The notes beneath the pieces are model-generated. The model did no database searches, was not told where the DNA came from, and saw nothing but the letters and a program-made list of their open reading frames with translations. Below, in pieces: positions 31,825-40,929 of a stretch of DNA of 64,000 nt. Every line of letters starts with the position of its first letter. Position 1 is the first letter of the stretch. The DNA comes from Lethocerus indicus. Lineage: Eukaryota > Arthropoda > Insecta > Hemiptera > Belostomatidae. The stretch lies in contig JACDQD010000007.1 in NCBI GenBank assembly GCA_019843655.1, positions 27,060,816 to 27,124,815 on the forward strand, written 5' to 3'. The translations under genes were made by a program, and so were the position numbers.

Positions 31825-33403
31825 ATATATATATATATATATATATCTATATCTATCTATATATATACTAATTCATTTTATTTTGCTAAAAAGAAACTTT
31901 AATTATTAATCTACTATATATATTCCAACCGATATCGACAACTCTGCCACTTTTCCGGTAAATTTTCGCGATTCCCCCCTCTCGAAGAACTCCTCAAGAC
32001 CGAAATACATCTTATCAAATTGTCGATTACTTTTGGGCACACCTAATATAAATGCTTTTAATTTAGGTAATTTACCTAATGCGTCATTTTGATGCTTCAA
32101 CCCAGTGTTGAAGGAAAATTTTCGTTATTATCAAAGTTTGCTGAATTCATGAAATCAATTTTTTCAATTAAGCTCGCTGCACACTTTTACCGCTCAACGT
32201 TGCATAAACTTTTTTGTTCTTCGTGTAAAGCATTGATTCCCAAAGTGGTCCAGATGGCCGCCGGGGGTCTACCCAGAACCAGCAACATTTTTAAAGTGGT
32301 ATATGAGAAAAAAGTTTAGGAACCTAGGGTGTAAACCTTATAAATAATAAATTTTGTTACAAATTATAATTGAAGGAAAATTTTGATTGAAATCAATTTT
32401 TTCAATTAAACTCATTTAATGTATTTGTAAGCTGCCTTTCAACATATTTTTTATATTGAAAATACCAAAACGAGTTTAATTGAATTTTTAAGTATTATTT
32501 TCCATTGATATTCAATGGTTATTCGCAGTGTATTGTTACTATTTAGCTGCAAAGTGTTTGTATATGGCGAAGACAAACAAGAGTTTTAGAATACCTGTTT
32601 TGTGGCCTGCGAGGGATCGGAATATTGTAGATTTTGTGCGTTTCTGTCTCCTCTTTAATCAGTTTGGTCCTTTGCGAGACCCCGGTTCCGGCTGCTCGCC
32701 GTCTTCAGTAGCGGTGTCGGTCACGTTGTCACTGTGTTTTTAGAGGAGTCTTTTAATCCTACTAAAGGACCTCCGTGTTAGTCACTTTGGATGTTTTTTT
32801 TAAAAATCCTCACTGCACAGTGGCACTGTCACTTGTACTGTAGACAGTAGTGGGGATGGCAAAAAACATCCAAAGTGACTAACACACCGCTACTGAAGAT
32901 GACGAGCGGCCAAAACCGGTCTAGCAAAAGACCAAACCAGCGAGAGGAGACAGAAAGACACGAAATCTACGGTATTCCAACCCCTCGCAGACCACAAAAC
33001 GGGTATTCTAAACTACAATGGCAATCTTTAATGTTTCCTTTCATTCCTCGTATCTGTTGTTATTAATGTAATAAACTGATTTCATATTGTGGCAAAGTTT
33101 TGATGAGATTGGTGGGTGGTCGGTGTTGTTGCGCAGGAGGAGATGGGAGAGCTGGGAAGTTGGGACGACGGAGACGACGGGAGGTCAAGAAGAGGTGGCG
33201 GCGGCGGAGGGGAGGGTAGGGGAGGAGGGTCGTCGTGGAGCGACGCAGAACTCGGTTGGGACATGGTGTTGAGGCAGCACAGGAAGATGGAGAGGCACCA
33301 GAGGAGGACGTCTTCGGGGAATACGCCGCCCGACGCCAGGAGGTCGACGCTCGGCGCGACCAAGATAGCGGCGCAGACACAGTCGCAGCCTGCGCAGAGC
33401 TGA
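29243..33403 (+). CDS. EBAG9: EBAG9/RCAS1-like Golgi protein
   Basis: Four coding exons: 29243-29416 (the exon itself starts at 29180), 30155-30418, 31452-31637, 33137-33403, all phase 0, giving 296 residues; human EBAG9 has 213. The N-terminus has a hydrophobic segment followed by Cys and basic residues (GLLFLINIIKRSLCCFRRRR), like the Golgi-anchoring, palmitoylated start of EBAG9. Then follow GGWKNWEED (human VEEWTSWDED), a polyglutamine tract of about 10, DFFQDMEPEIKRQTKMLVKVK (human DYFKDMTPTIRKTQKIVIKK), a Gly-rich insert, ARLACHHDHF, EEMGELGSWDD (human SSELGDLDTW) and WDMVLRQHRKMERHQRR. In mammals the protein sits at the Golgi and dampens regulated secretion. Start Met 29243 is preferred by length; 29255 and 29261 are alternatives. 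The acceptor of exon 3 has a poor pyrimidine tract. Confidence 0.9.
29474..29702 (-). repeat. Hairpin element copy M16a with a 13-bp direct repeat at its edges
   Basis: Left tail (TATACCTGTTTTGTGGTCTG), right arm nearly complete, right end CGAACCTACAG. TATATTTTTTTAA abuts both ends (29461-29473 and 29703-29715). The sequence is simple, so it is weaker than other cases. Lies in EBAG9 intron 1. Confidence 0.82.
29717..29793 (-). repeat. Hairpin element fragment M16b
   Basis: Tail-like CCTGTTCTGTGTTCTGTGAC joined to arm pieces TTTGGTCTTTTGCCAGACC and CAATAGCGCTGTTCAC; an internally deleted relic. Confidence 0.7.
29816..30107 (-). repeat. Hairpin element copy M16c (EBAG9 intron 1)
   Basis: Left tail TTTAACATACCTGTTTTGTG, both arms well preserved, right end ACGAAATCTACGGTA. 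It ends about 45 bp before EBAG9 exon 2. Confidence 0.92.
30630..31090. repeat. Degenerate tandem array, ~34-bp unit (EBAG9 intron 2)
   Basis: Units built from TTTAGCCCTAATTTTGGCAT, AAAACAAAAACGATG and GGCCTGAAAAA recur about a dozen times with many changes. The wording GGCCTGAAAA plus a following CCTAATTTT resembles the array at 3716-4975, which suggests a shared origin, but I cannot measure this. Confidence 0.85.
31757..31867. repeat. (TATC)n/(TA)n compound microsatellite
   Basis: CTAT units pass into TA units and back in EBAG9 intron 3. A truncated mariner relative starts immediately after. Confidence 0.95.
31871..32046 (-). mobile_element. Short mariner-like element, 5'-truncated copy
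   Basis: Similar to 23743-23958 from ATTCATTTTATTTTGCTAAA onward; the right end TTTTGGGCACACCTAA is followed by TA. The left ~50 bp is lost at the microsatellite junction. Minus strand carries QFDKMYFGLEEFFERG, a remnant of a transposase-like frame. Confidence 0.8.
32100..32600 (+). repeat. Duplicated segment, copy A (EBAG9 intron 3)
   Basis: Shares TTGTTCTTCGTGTAAAGC, GTTACAAATTATAATTGAAG, GATATTCAATGGTTATTCGC and TTTAGCTGCAAAGTGTTTGT with 34440-34760 in the same order. The similarity runs into the tail of hairpin copy M17. The core is 32336-32600; the first part matches less continuously. Confidence 0.82.
32584..33016. repeat. Hairpin element copy M17 with tails on both sides
   Basis: Starts GTTTTAGAATACCTGTTTTG and ends ACCACAAAACGGGTATTCTAAAC; arms are long and well preserved, with an extra piece (AATCCTACTAAAGGACCTC) in the left arm. 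This is the clearest copy carrying both tails. Confidence 0.92.
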
Positions 33404-33548
33404 CGCCACGGCCACTGGCAAAGCCGAAACGATTAGAAGGCGTAAAACAATCGTCGTAGGCCGATTACGGCCTCGCAACCGAAAACCTCGCCCCTGATAA
33501 TAACACGAACTGGGGAAAAAAATGACAAAAATACTACTTTAGAATCGG

Positions 33549-33748
33549 AATACCGTAGATTCCGTGTGTTTCCGTCTCGCCATCTTCATCTTTGGATGTT
33601 TTCTTGGGGCACCCTCAGCGTGTCTACAGTACAAGTGAGAGTGGCACGGTGCAGTGGCAGATGATGCCCAAAAAACATCCAAAGATGAAGATGGCGAGCT
33701 GCCGGTCTAGCGAAAGCGAGAGGAGACAGAAACACACAAAATCTACGG
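33549..33748 (+). repeat. Hairpin element copy M18, no tail
   Basis: Ends CCGTAGATTCCGTGTGTTTC and its diverged complement ACACAAAATCTACGG, with TA on both sides. Arms are shortened around GAAGATGGCGAG. It lies 145 bp after the EBAG9 stop and may be in its 3' UTR. Confidence 0.85.
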
Positions 33749-34439
33749 TACGGGAATACTAATTACGTATTGCCGCTGACCAGCTTCCGGTATGATCTCG
33801 TAACGTCGCAGAGTTGTCAGCGCTGCTCTTCCAGGATATCTCCCGTATTCGGAAACCGCCCTCTATCGGAAAGTATTATACGCTTTCTTTCAGTCTCTCG
33901 ATATTTCAGAACCGGTATTAGTGTCAATTCTAATTCTAACCGCTTATTTACCGATTTTGTACTTAATTTAAGGTAATCGTTTGTTTTCGGGATGGGAAGT
34001 GGGGTGGTGGGGTGCGGGGGTGCGAGCTTCAGTTTTATAATCTCAAGTCACCACCGCCCTTTATCCAATTTTACCGTCTCCAACCGATATATAGGACACA
34101 GATTGAAAAATTTGTTAGAACAAAGTCATCATTCAAGGGATCATATTTTACAGGACGCGCACGCATAGTTTCTGAACGAATTTTCCCCCTTCGATTCGTT
34201 CGAACAAATCCCTACTTAAAAACCTGCACCGACACGAGTCAGTTTATTATTTTCGAGACCGTAAACGCCATAACTGACGGCTTGCATACGATGAATTGTA
34301 CAGACAAAAAATGTTTGAGTGCCACACACACACACACACACACTTATTGCACACTTTTTCATGTTGAAAAATTTTATTACTTTGGAATAGATGTGGAATC
34401 CCGAATATACGTATTCGGATTCAGCCCCAAAGTTTCAGC

Positions 34440-34760
34440 ACTCGAACTTACCGCTTAACGATACCGTAACCTTTTTTTGTTCTTCGTGTAAAGCTTATAA
34501 ATAATAATAAACGTTGTTACAAATTATAATTGAAGGAAAATATTCGGGATCACCGAAGTTTGTTGAATTCATTGGAATCAATCTGTAAGCTGCGTTTCGA
34601 GATATTTTTTATATTGAATATACGAAACCGAGTATTATTTTCCGTTGATATTCAATGGTTATTCGCAGTGTATTGTTACTGTTTAGCTGCAAAGTGTTTG
34701 TATTCGGCGGAGACAGACAAGAGTTTTAGAATACCCGTTTTGTGGTCTGCGACGGATCGG
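34440..34760 (+). repeat. Duplicated segment, copy B
   Basis: Partner of 32100-32600; runs into hairpin copy M19. Identity is about 85% by eye with indels. Because flank and element are duplicated together, M17 and M19 probably descend from one insertion. Confidence 0.82.
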
Positions 34761-34957
34761 AATATACCGTAGATTTTGCGCGTCTTTCGCTAGACGCCGG
34801 TTTCGGCCGCTCGCCGTCTTCAGTAGCGGGAACATCCTCGCTGCGTCTACAGTACAAGTGACGGTGACTAATACACAGCGCTACTGAAGACGGCGGAGGC
34901 CAAAACCTATTCTAGCGAAAGAGAGGAGATGGAGAAACACAGACAGGAAATCTACTG
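34723..34957 (-). repeat. Hairpin element copy M19
   Basis: Left tail GTTTTAGAATACCCGTTTTG, shortened arms, degraded right end GGAAATCTACTG. It lies inside duplicated segment B. Confidence 0.82.
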
Positions 34958-36261
34958 AAAAGAATTTTGACCTAAACATTTAAACGGATTAATCGGTGCA
35001 GAAGCGGGTGTTAACGCATTCGGCCGATTTGGACCAGATACATTCCATTGGAATACGATAATTATTTATTTTCACAATTCGTCGTACGTGTAATATTCCT
35101 GAAATATTGTATTGACGAAAACATTTTTTTTTTTTTCAAAAATGCAGTACAATGAATCGACAGAGTTTCTGAAAACCCGTATCGAAATTGTTGAAAGACT
35201 TTTCTCGGATCGAGGAACGAATTCGCAGGCTGAAAACTTCTAGGTGTTACGCTACGCTCTAGTGTCGCAAGTACAATATGTTATAATTTTAAATTGAAAA
35301 AAAAAAATTAATATATACAGCTTGTAGCTCTTTTAATTCAGTTATATTTTTAGCGCATTATAAGATTTATTTTCGTCAATTATCGATGTATAGTCAGAAA
35401 TTAGCTAGTATTTTGTTCGTAGGCGTAATCGTATAATAATCTCTTCCCGGCTTTGAGACATAATAATAGTGATAATAATAAAAGAAATTGGGCTCCGATC
35501 TACCGACTGTACCTAATCTGTTGTCTGCACTGTTCTTAAATCTTGTCCAAATACAATAAAAAAGTGCAAATACAATTAATTTGTAGTCCGATTTCTCATC
35601 CTTCATTTCCAACGTAACGTTTCTGTTATCCCCGAATTGTTGAAATATCCGTTTACGCCCTGTAAAGTCTTATATGTGTCGTTGTTATACGCATTTAGGT
35701 GTGATTAGCACTGCGATTCCAAGATATGCAAAAATACAGCCCGTTGTCGTTTTCACCTATGAAATACTAGCAATTTCTGATTCTTTTCAGGTACATCCTA
35801 ATCCGGATGTACATATATATATATATATATATATGTGTATATAATTGTAGTAGTGATGTATTAATATTTAACGCGGTAGTAAATATAATATTTGACGGTA
35901 CTCGGTATTATCGTAATACCGCCGCTGTGTACGTATATATTTCGATGCGACTTATACGTCAATGATTTACGCCTGTTACCTATTCCATATTGTATAATTG
36001 TAAAACATTGTCTATATGAATTTTATTATTTGTACAATAATAAAAATTAAGTCGAAACAATTCTCTTTTCGTCCAGTGATCACCCAGCCTGTACAAATCG
36101 CTTAAGACTTTATTTTCTATTTCGGCTTACGAATTACGCCAAAAGAAGTATGTGGAAGGGACACTTTTCCCAGTAATGTGTAGTAAAGTGCAGAACGGTG
36201 CGCCATCTATTGGCCAAATTTCAATCTACCTGGAAAAACACTTTTTTCACAGAGTATTATA

Positions 36262-36450
36262 TTAGGGGTACCCAAAAGTAATCGACATTTTGACTTTGGA
36301 ATTCATTTTATTTCGCTAAAAAATAAACTTTAATTATTATTAATCTACTATATATTCGCCAGTTTTCCGGCAAATTTTCGATTCCCCTCTTGAGGAACTC
36401 CTCGAGACCGAAATACATGTTATCGAATTGTCCGATAACTTTCTGGGTTA
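36262..36450 (-). mobile_element. Short mariner-like element, right end decayed
   Basis: Left end TTAGGGGTACCCAAAAGTAA after TA; high similarity to 23743-23958 to about 36440, then CTTTCTGGGTTACAG in place of a clean terminus. Minus strand reads FLKRGIENLPENWR, close to the mariner transposase C-terminus. Confidence 0.78.
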
Positions 36451-37021
36451 CAGCGAATACAAAAAAGGGAAAATTGAAAAAAGGGGTAGACGACACAAAA
36501 TTTAAGGTGTAGGCTTTATTAACAACAAAGTGAATACATCAATTTTACTAGATAATGAAGAATAAATTACAAATACATGTTGTACAACGTGTTGTGTATC
36601 TTATGTGTACGTGTTTCTGTAGTCGTGTGTACGTTTGTGGATCGTGTACAACCGTGTGATATTCTCATGTCGGGCTTACGAACAACAAGCCAAAAAACAG
36701 CACAGTACAATTGGACCTACACCCATCGATTTTACATTAGATTTAGACGAAAAGCTTGCAAAGTTATGCGTTACGTTATTATATAACAAATCACCTCTTT
36801 TATTTTTTTTTTTTATCTCTTCTTTATTATAATTATTATTATTATTAATTATATATAATTCAGTTATGGTTTATTTTCTTGTGTCACCGACGGGACTCGA
36901 TATCTTTTCTTTTTTTGAAATTAGCCCAACCGATCGTTTTTTTTTGGTTTTTGGGGGGTATTTTTTTTTTACTCTTTTAACGAGCGAAAATTAATACGGA
37001 AAAAAACCGAAACCGAAATTC

Positions 37022-37097
37022 CTCTTTCTAAGCGGCGGCCAGACAGGAATCGAGCCCCTGCCGCCTGCCGGAAATACGCTGACCGCTGACCTAACTG
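37022..37097 (-). repeat. tRNA-derived SINE-like fragment
   Basis: On the minus strand TTAGGTCAGCGGTCAGCG resembles an RNA polymerase III A box and GGCTCGATTCC a B box, 27 nt apart, as in tRNA genes and tRNA-derived SINEs. The acceptor stem does not close, so it is not a working tRNA. It could be a chance match in calsyntenin's 3' flank. Confidence 0.5.
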
Positions 37098-38059
37098 AAA
37101 CCGAAAAACTATGGCGATGGACTATGGATATGGATGAGATGGCGACGATGACGATGAAGATGACGATGATGACGACGACAATGATGACAGTGATGGACGC
37201 CAAACAATTATGGAGACGCGAAAAATTGTGACCGATGACGGATATAGAAAGTTAATACTATGATGTGTTATTATTCTCTGACAGGATATCTAATTTAATA
37301 CTAACAGTTATCATTTTTTTTTTTCACTTTTTTTTTTCAACTAACAATCTACAAAACCACATCCATGTTTGTAAGAGTACAAAATGTATATGGAATAAAA
37401 GGCTATACCGACCAGTTATTATTAAAACAAAAAGGAAAAATTAATACAAGAAATAAGGAAACATTCGACAACTTATACAATAAAAGTGTTATACAAAAAG
37501 AAGTTTTTCTTTTTTTTTTTTAGTTTATTAAATAAAATGGAATGTAAATCGATTAATAACGCAACGTGTACGTATGTATATATGTAGTACGCATGTGTGT
37601 GTATATATACATGTATACATAGATATCGAACGAGCGGCAAAACGACAACACACAACGCAAAAGGGTGATAGCAAAAATTCCAAAAAAAAAACAAAAAACA
37701 AATTCAAAATCTGGCAAATTTCTGAAGCTGTTTTTCAATTTATCAATTTTTTTTTTTTAAATTTCGAAAATCCCCGCCCACTTCACTCACTGCCACACGC
37801 AGACGCAGACACACACACACACACACTCTCCGCCTCCTCCTCCTCCTCCTCCTACTGCAGCTGCAGCTGCAGCTGCTGGCCGTTAATCCAATCAACATCA
37901 TCATCATCAACTGATATGCATAAAAATATACATTTCTTACAGCTACGAATGCCTTTTTTATTTAATTTTTGCATTATATTAAAAGTTTATTCGAATATAT
38001 ATATATATATATACACATACACACATACATGCACACACAAAAGATATATCTATATGTAT

Positions 38060-38063
<4 letters not shown>

Positions 38064-38107
<44 letters not shown>

Positions 38108-38258
38108 TAGTTATAGTTATATAAAAATAAAAAGCTGGCAGAACGGTTAGGGTGGAGAGGAGGTGTTTGCCGATTTTGGAATCTCTTAACAATAGTAACG
38201 ACAAACGACAAAAATATTAAGTGACACCCAACTATAACGGGAAATATATATATATATG

Positions 38259-38304
<46 letters not shown>
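38064..38304. repeat. Two (TA)n microsatellites
   Basis: AT tracts at 38064-38100 and about 38244-38304, the second interrupted by GTATG. A third shorter tract lies at about 37996-38013. Confidence 0.93.
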
Positions 38305-38307
<3 letters not shown>

Positions 38308-38837
38308 GACAATATGTGAATCCTCTGCACGTCAAAGAATTTTTAAATTATCATCTCCCCGCGTCGCGTGTTATAACAGAAACCGAGGGGGTGGCGGCGG
38401 CGGAAAAACAACGCTAGGTTACAACGAAAATATAACCGATCCATAACCTTCCTTTCTGCTTTTATAGAGGAAAAACCTCTATAGAATCGCGACCCCCAAC
38501 CCCCCACCCCCCCCCAACAATTGTCATTATCACCGCCTGTTATTACATCACATTACACACACACACACACACACACATACACATGTGCACGTTGCCTCGA
38601 GCGTTGTCCCTCTCTCCCGGCGTGTCCTGCGGTACAATCCCAGTTATAATTTATAAAATAGAATAGAAAAAAAAAATAAACAAAAACAACAACAAAACAA
38701 AAACGAACGACTGTGAGTCGTGCGATAACGACGATAAGTCCGGCGCGCCTATAGTTTCAGTTAGAAAAAAATATACAAAATTATTGAACTAAGGTCGACG
38801 ACGCTGTTAAATCACTTGGGCGTATTGCCTTAGTAAA

Positions 38838-38840
<3 letters not shown>

Positions 38841-38888
<48 letters not shown>
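38841..38888. repeat. (TA)n microsatellite
   Basis: About 24 perfect TA units. Confidence 0.95.
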
Positions 38889-38895
<7 letters not shown>

Positions 38896-39386
38896 CAATT
38901 TAAAAAAAAGAGACCCAAAAGCCGGAGGATGTTGGAAAAAACAGACTATAGAGACAGAGTATTACACGGGGGGGGGATGTATGTAATTGCCTAATATATG
39001 TATATTCCATACGGCCCCAAACCCTAGAATCGACACGTTATCAAAACGTTGTCGAAAAATCGTCAAAGAGGTCGCAGTTAGTAGAAAAATAAAAGGTTCC
39101 GGAGAAAATATAATTGCGGGAAAGGAGGAGAATGAGTGCGAGGACGACACTATTAGATAATATATAATAATAAAATATATATATATATATATGTATATGT
39201 ATATATGTAGCGCGGCATTAATTTTTCCTTCTTTATAATATATATATATGTATACTTAATAATTAAGCGCGCACGCGCACAAACACACACACACACACGC
39301 GCATGCGCACACATACAGAGGAGCGAGCCAGCTCCGCTATTCTATGGGGCATTTATGGTAGGTTTCATAGGGGGGGCAGTCAACAG

Positions 39387-39388
<2 letters not shown>

Positions 39389-39463
<75 letters not shown>
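39389..39463. repeat. (AG)n microsatellite, about 75 bp
   Basis: Nearly perfect AG repeats with a single G insertion; read as (CT)n on the calsyntenin strand, where it may be in the 3' UTR. Confidence 0.96.
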
Positions 39464-40132
39464 CGTGGGCGAAACGATCGCACGCTCATCGCTCTTCTTC
39501 TGTCGACTTCGCACAAAAAAACAATTTACGTTTTGTTTGTTATTTTCAAAAAATTTTTTTTCTCTTGTTCTTGGATGGACACAAATTAAGTACAAACACC
39601 CTGCTGCTTTTACCCACTACACCCTCCTCGCCGCCACCACCGCACGCGCCCACAACAACCTATATATCATAATTTTTAAGTTTATTTTTTTTCTCTTTAA
39701 ATATATATCATCCACTGTCCTAATCTATTCGACAACAAATATCATCGGAAACAATGTATACATATATATGTATATACACTATACGATTTTCATTACGGCC
39801 CTACAGAAAAACGGAAGGAAAAAAGAACAGTGCCTGGATATACATCTCAGATTGGTCGCACCAATGTGCGATGGATAGACAACGGAAAACGCCGTCTGTA
39901 TAGAGACGGCGCGAGGGCTTCAAATACAACAAACGAAAAAATAGAAACGGGCCGATGAAAAAAAAAAATATATACAGGCGACATAAGTGTATATTACGTT
40001 CTCCGAATAATGTAACCCTCCCCCAGGTGGTGGACAACACAGTGTGTCTGTGTAATGTGTGTGTGTGTGTGTGTTTGTTTGTAAGTGTACATTATGTGCG
40101 CATCTTTATATTTTTTTTGTTCTCTCTCTCAA

Positions 40133-40140
<8 letters not shown>

Positions 40141-40168
<28 letters not shown>
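40141..40168. repeat. (TA)n microsatellite with neighbouring (GT)n
   Basis: About 14 TA units; a GT run of about 12 units lies at 40053-40078. Confidence 0.93.
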
Positions 40169-40171
<3 letters not shown>

Positions 40172-40629
40172 TGTGTATGTATATGTATATTATGTATATT
40201 GTACGTCGATTATACAATTCTCTGTCCGTCTGTCTACCGGCTCTCCGAAAATATCAATTTCGACGACAAAGCGGGGGTGGGGGTGGGGGTTAATAGTGGG
40301 TGCGGGTTGAGAGGGGGCCCCATTTAGTTTTTCCTCGGCGAAAAAATAATCGTGCAGGTCGCGACCCCCCTTTGCTATACACTATTCGCTATAAATATAC
40401 GCCGATTTATTTGTTAGTTTCATTAACAAATTGAAAATATAATCGCCTAAATTGTCTTATATAGTGTATTGTTGTTGGGTGGGGGGAGGGGGGAGGTACT
40501 GGGTAGACAGACGGACAAGTGTTGTGGTCGTGGTGACGGTGGTGGTTTTATGGTTGTGTCGTGTGGCCTGGTGGTGGTGGTGGTGGTGGTTTGTTTGTTT
40601 GTTTTGTCTGTCTGTTGTTCATCTGTCGT

Positions 40630-40929
40630 TTATATGGCGAGCGTCGAATTGTCCCACTCGAGGTCTTTGAGCTTGCCTATCTGTATCTCGTCCTCCTCCT
40701 GTTCCGAAGAGTCGACCTCCTCGTCCTCGTCCTCTTCGTCGTCGTCGTCGTCCTCGTCGTCGTCGTCGTCGTCGTCCCTGTACGACGAGTTGTCGTCGGA
40801 GGAGTCATCGTCGGCGGTGGCCGCCGCTCCGCACGCCCCTCCCGAACCTCCGCCCCCGTTCCTCCTGTTCGACGGCCTCTTGCCGCCGCCCCCCCCGCCG
40901 CCGCCTCCACCACCCCCGCACTCCTCCGC
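40630..40929 (-). CDS. Cals: Calsyntenin last exon: Gly-rich, acidic tail and second kinesin motif
   Basis: Encodes an unusual run of about 12 Gly, a serine/aspartate stretch with a mostly Asp/Glu block of about 20 residues, and the terminal W-acidic motif LEWDNSTLAI before TAA at 40632-40630. Vertebrate calsyntenin tails are also acidic and end in LEWDDSTL; the polyglycine is extra. The Asp block is a GAC-repeat microsatellite at the DNA level, so its length may vary. Confidence 0.95.
   Translation of the reverse strand, partial: AEECGGGGGGGGGGGGKRPSNRRNGGGGSGGACGAAATADDDSSDDNSSYRDDDDDDDEDDDDDEEDEDEEVDSSEQEEDEIQIGKLKDLEWDNSTLAI

Larger units (their letters stand above)
33404..40629. other. 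Convergent intergenic region between EBAG9 and calsyntenin
   Basis: Contains the 3' UTRs of both genes, hairpin copies M18 and M19, a mariner relative, a SINE-like fragment and many microsatellites (separate entries). AATAAA at about 34505 on the plus strand could end EBAG9. On the minus strand TTTATT at 40406-40411 (near) and about 36509-36514 (far) could end calsyntenin transcripts. 34970-36250 holds nothing I recognise. Confidence 0.5.

Noticed and set aside
37022..37097. Functional tRNA gene
   Set aside because: A and B boxes are visible, but the acceptor stem does not pair and no anticodon arm closes; recorded only as SINE-like.
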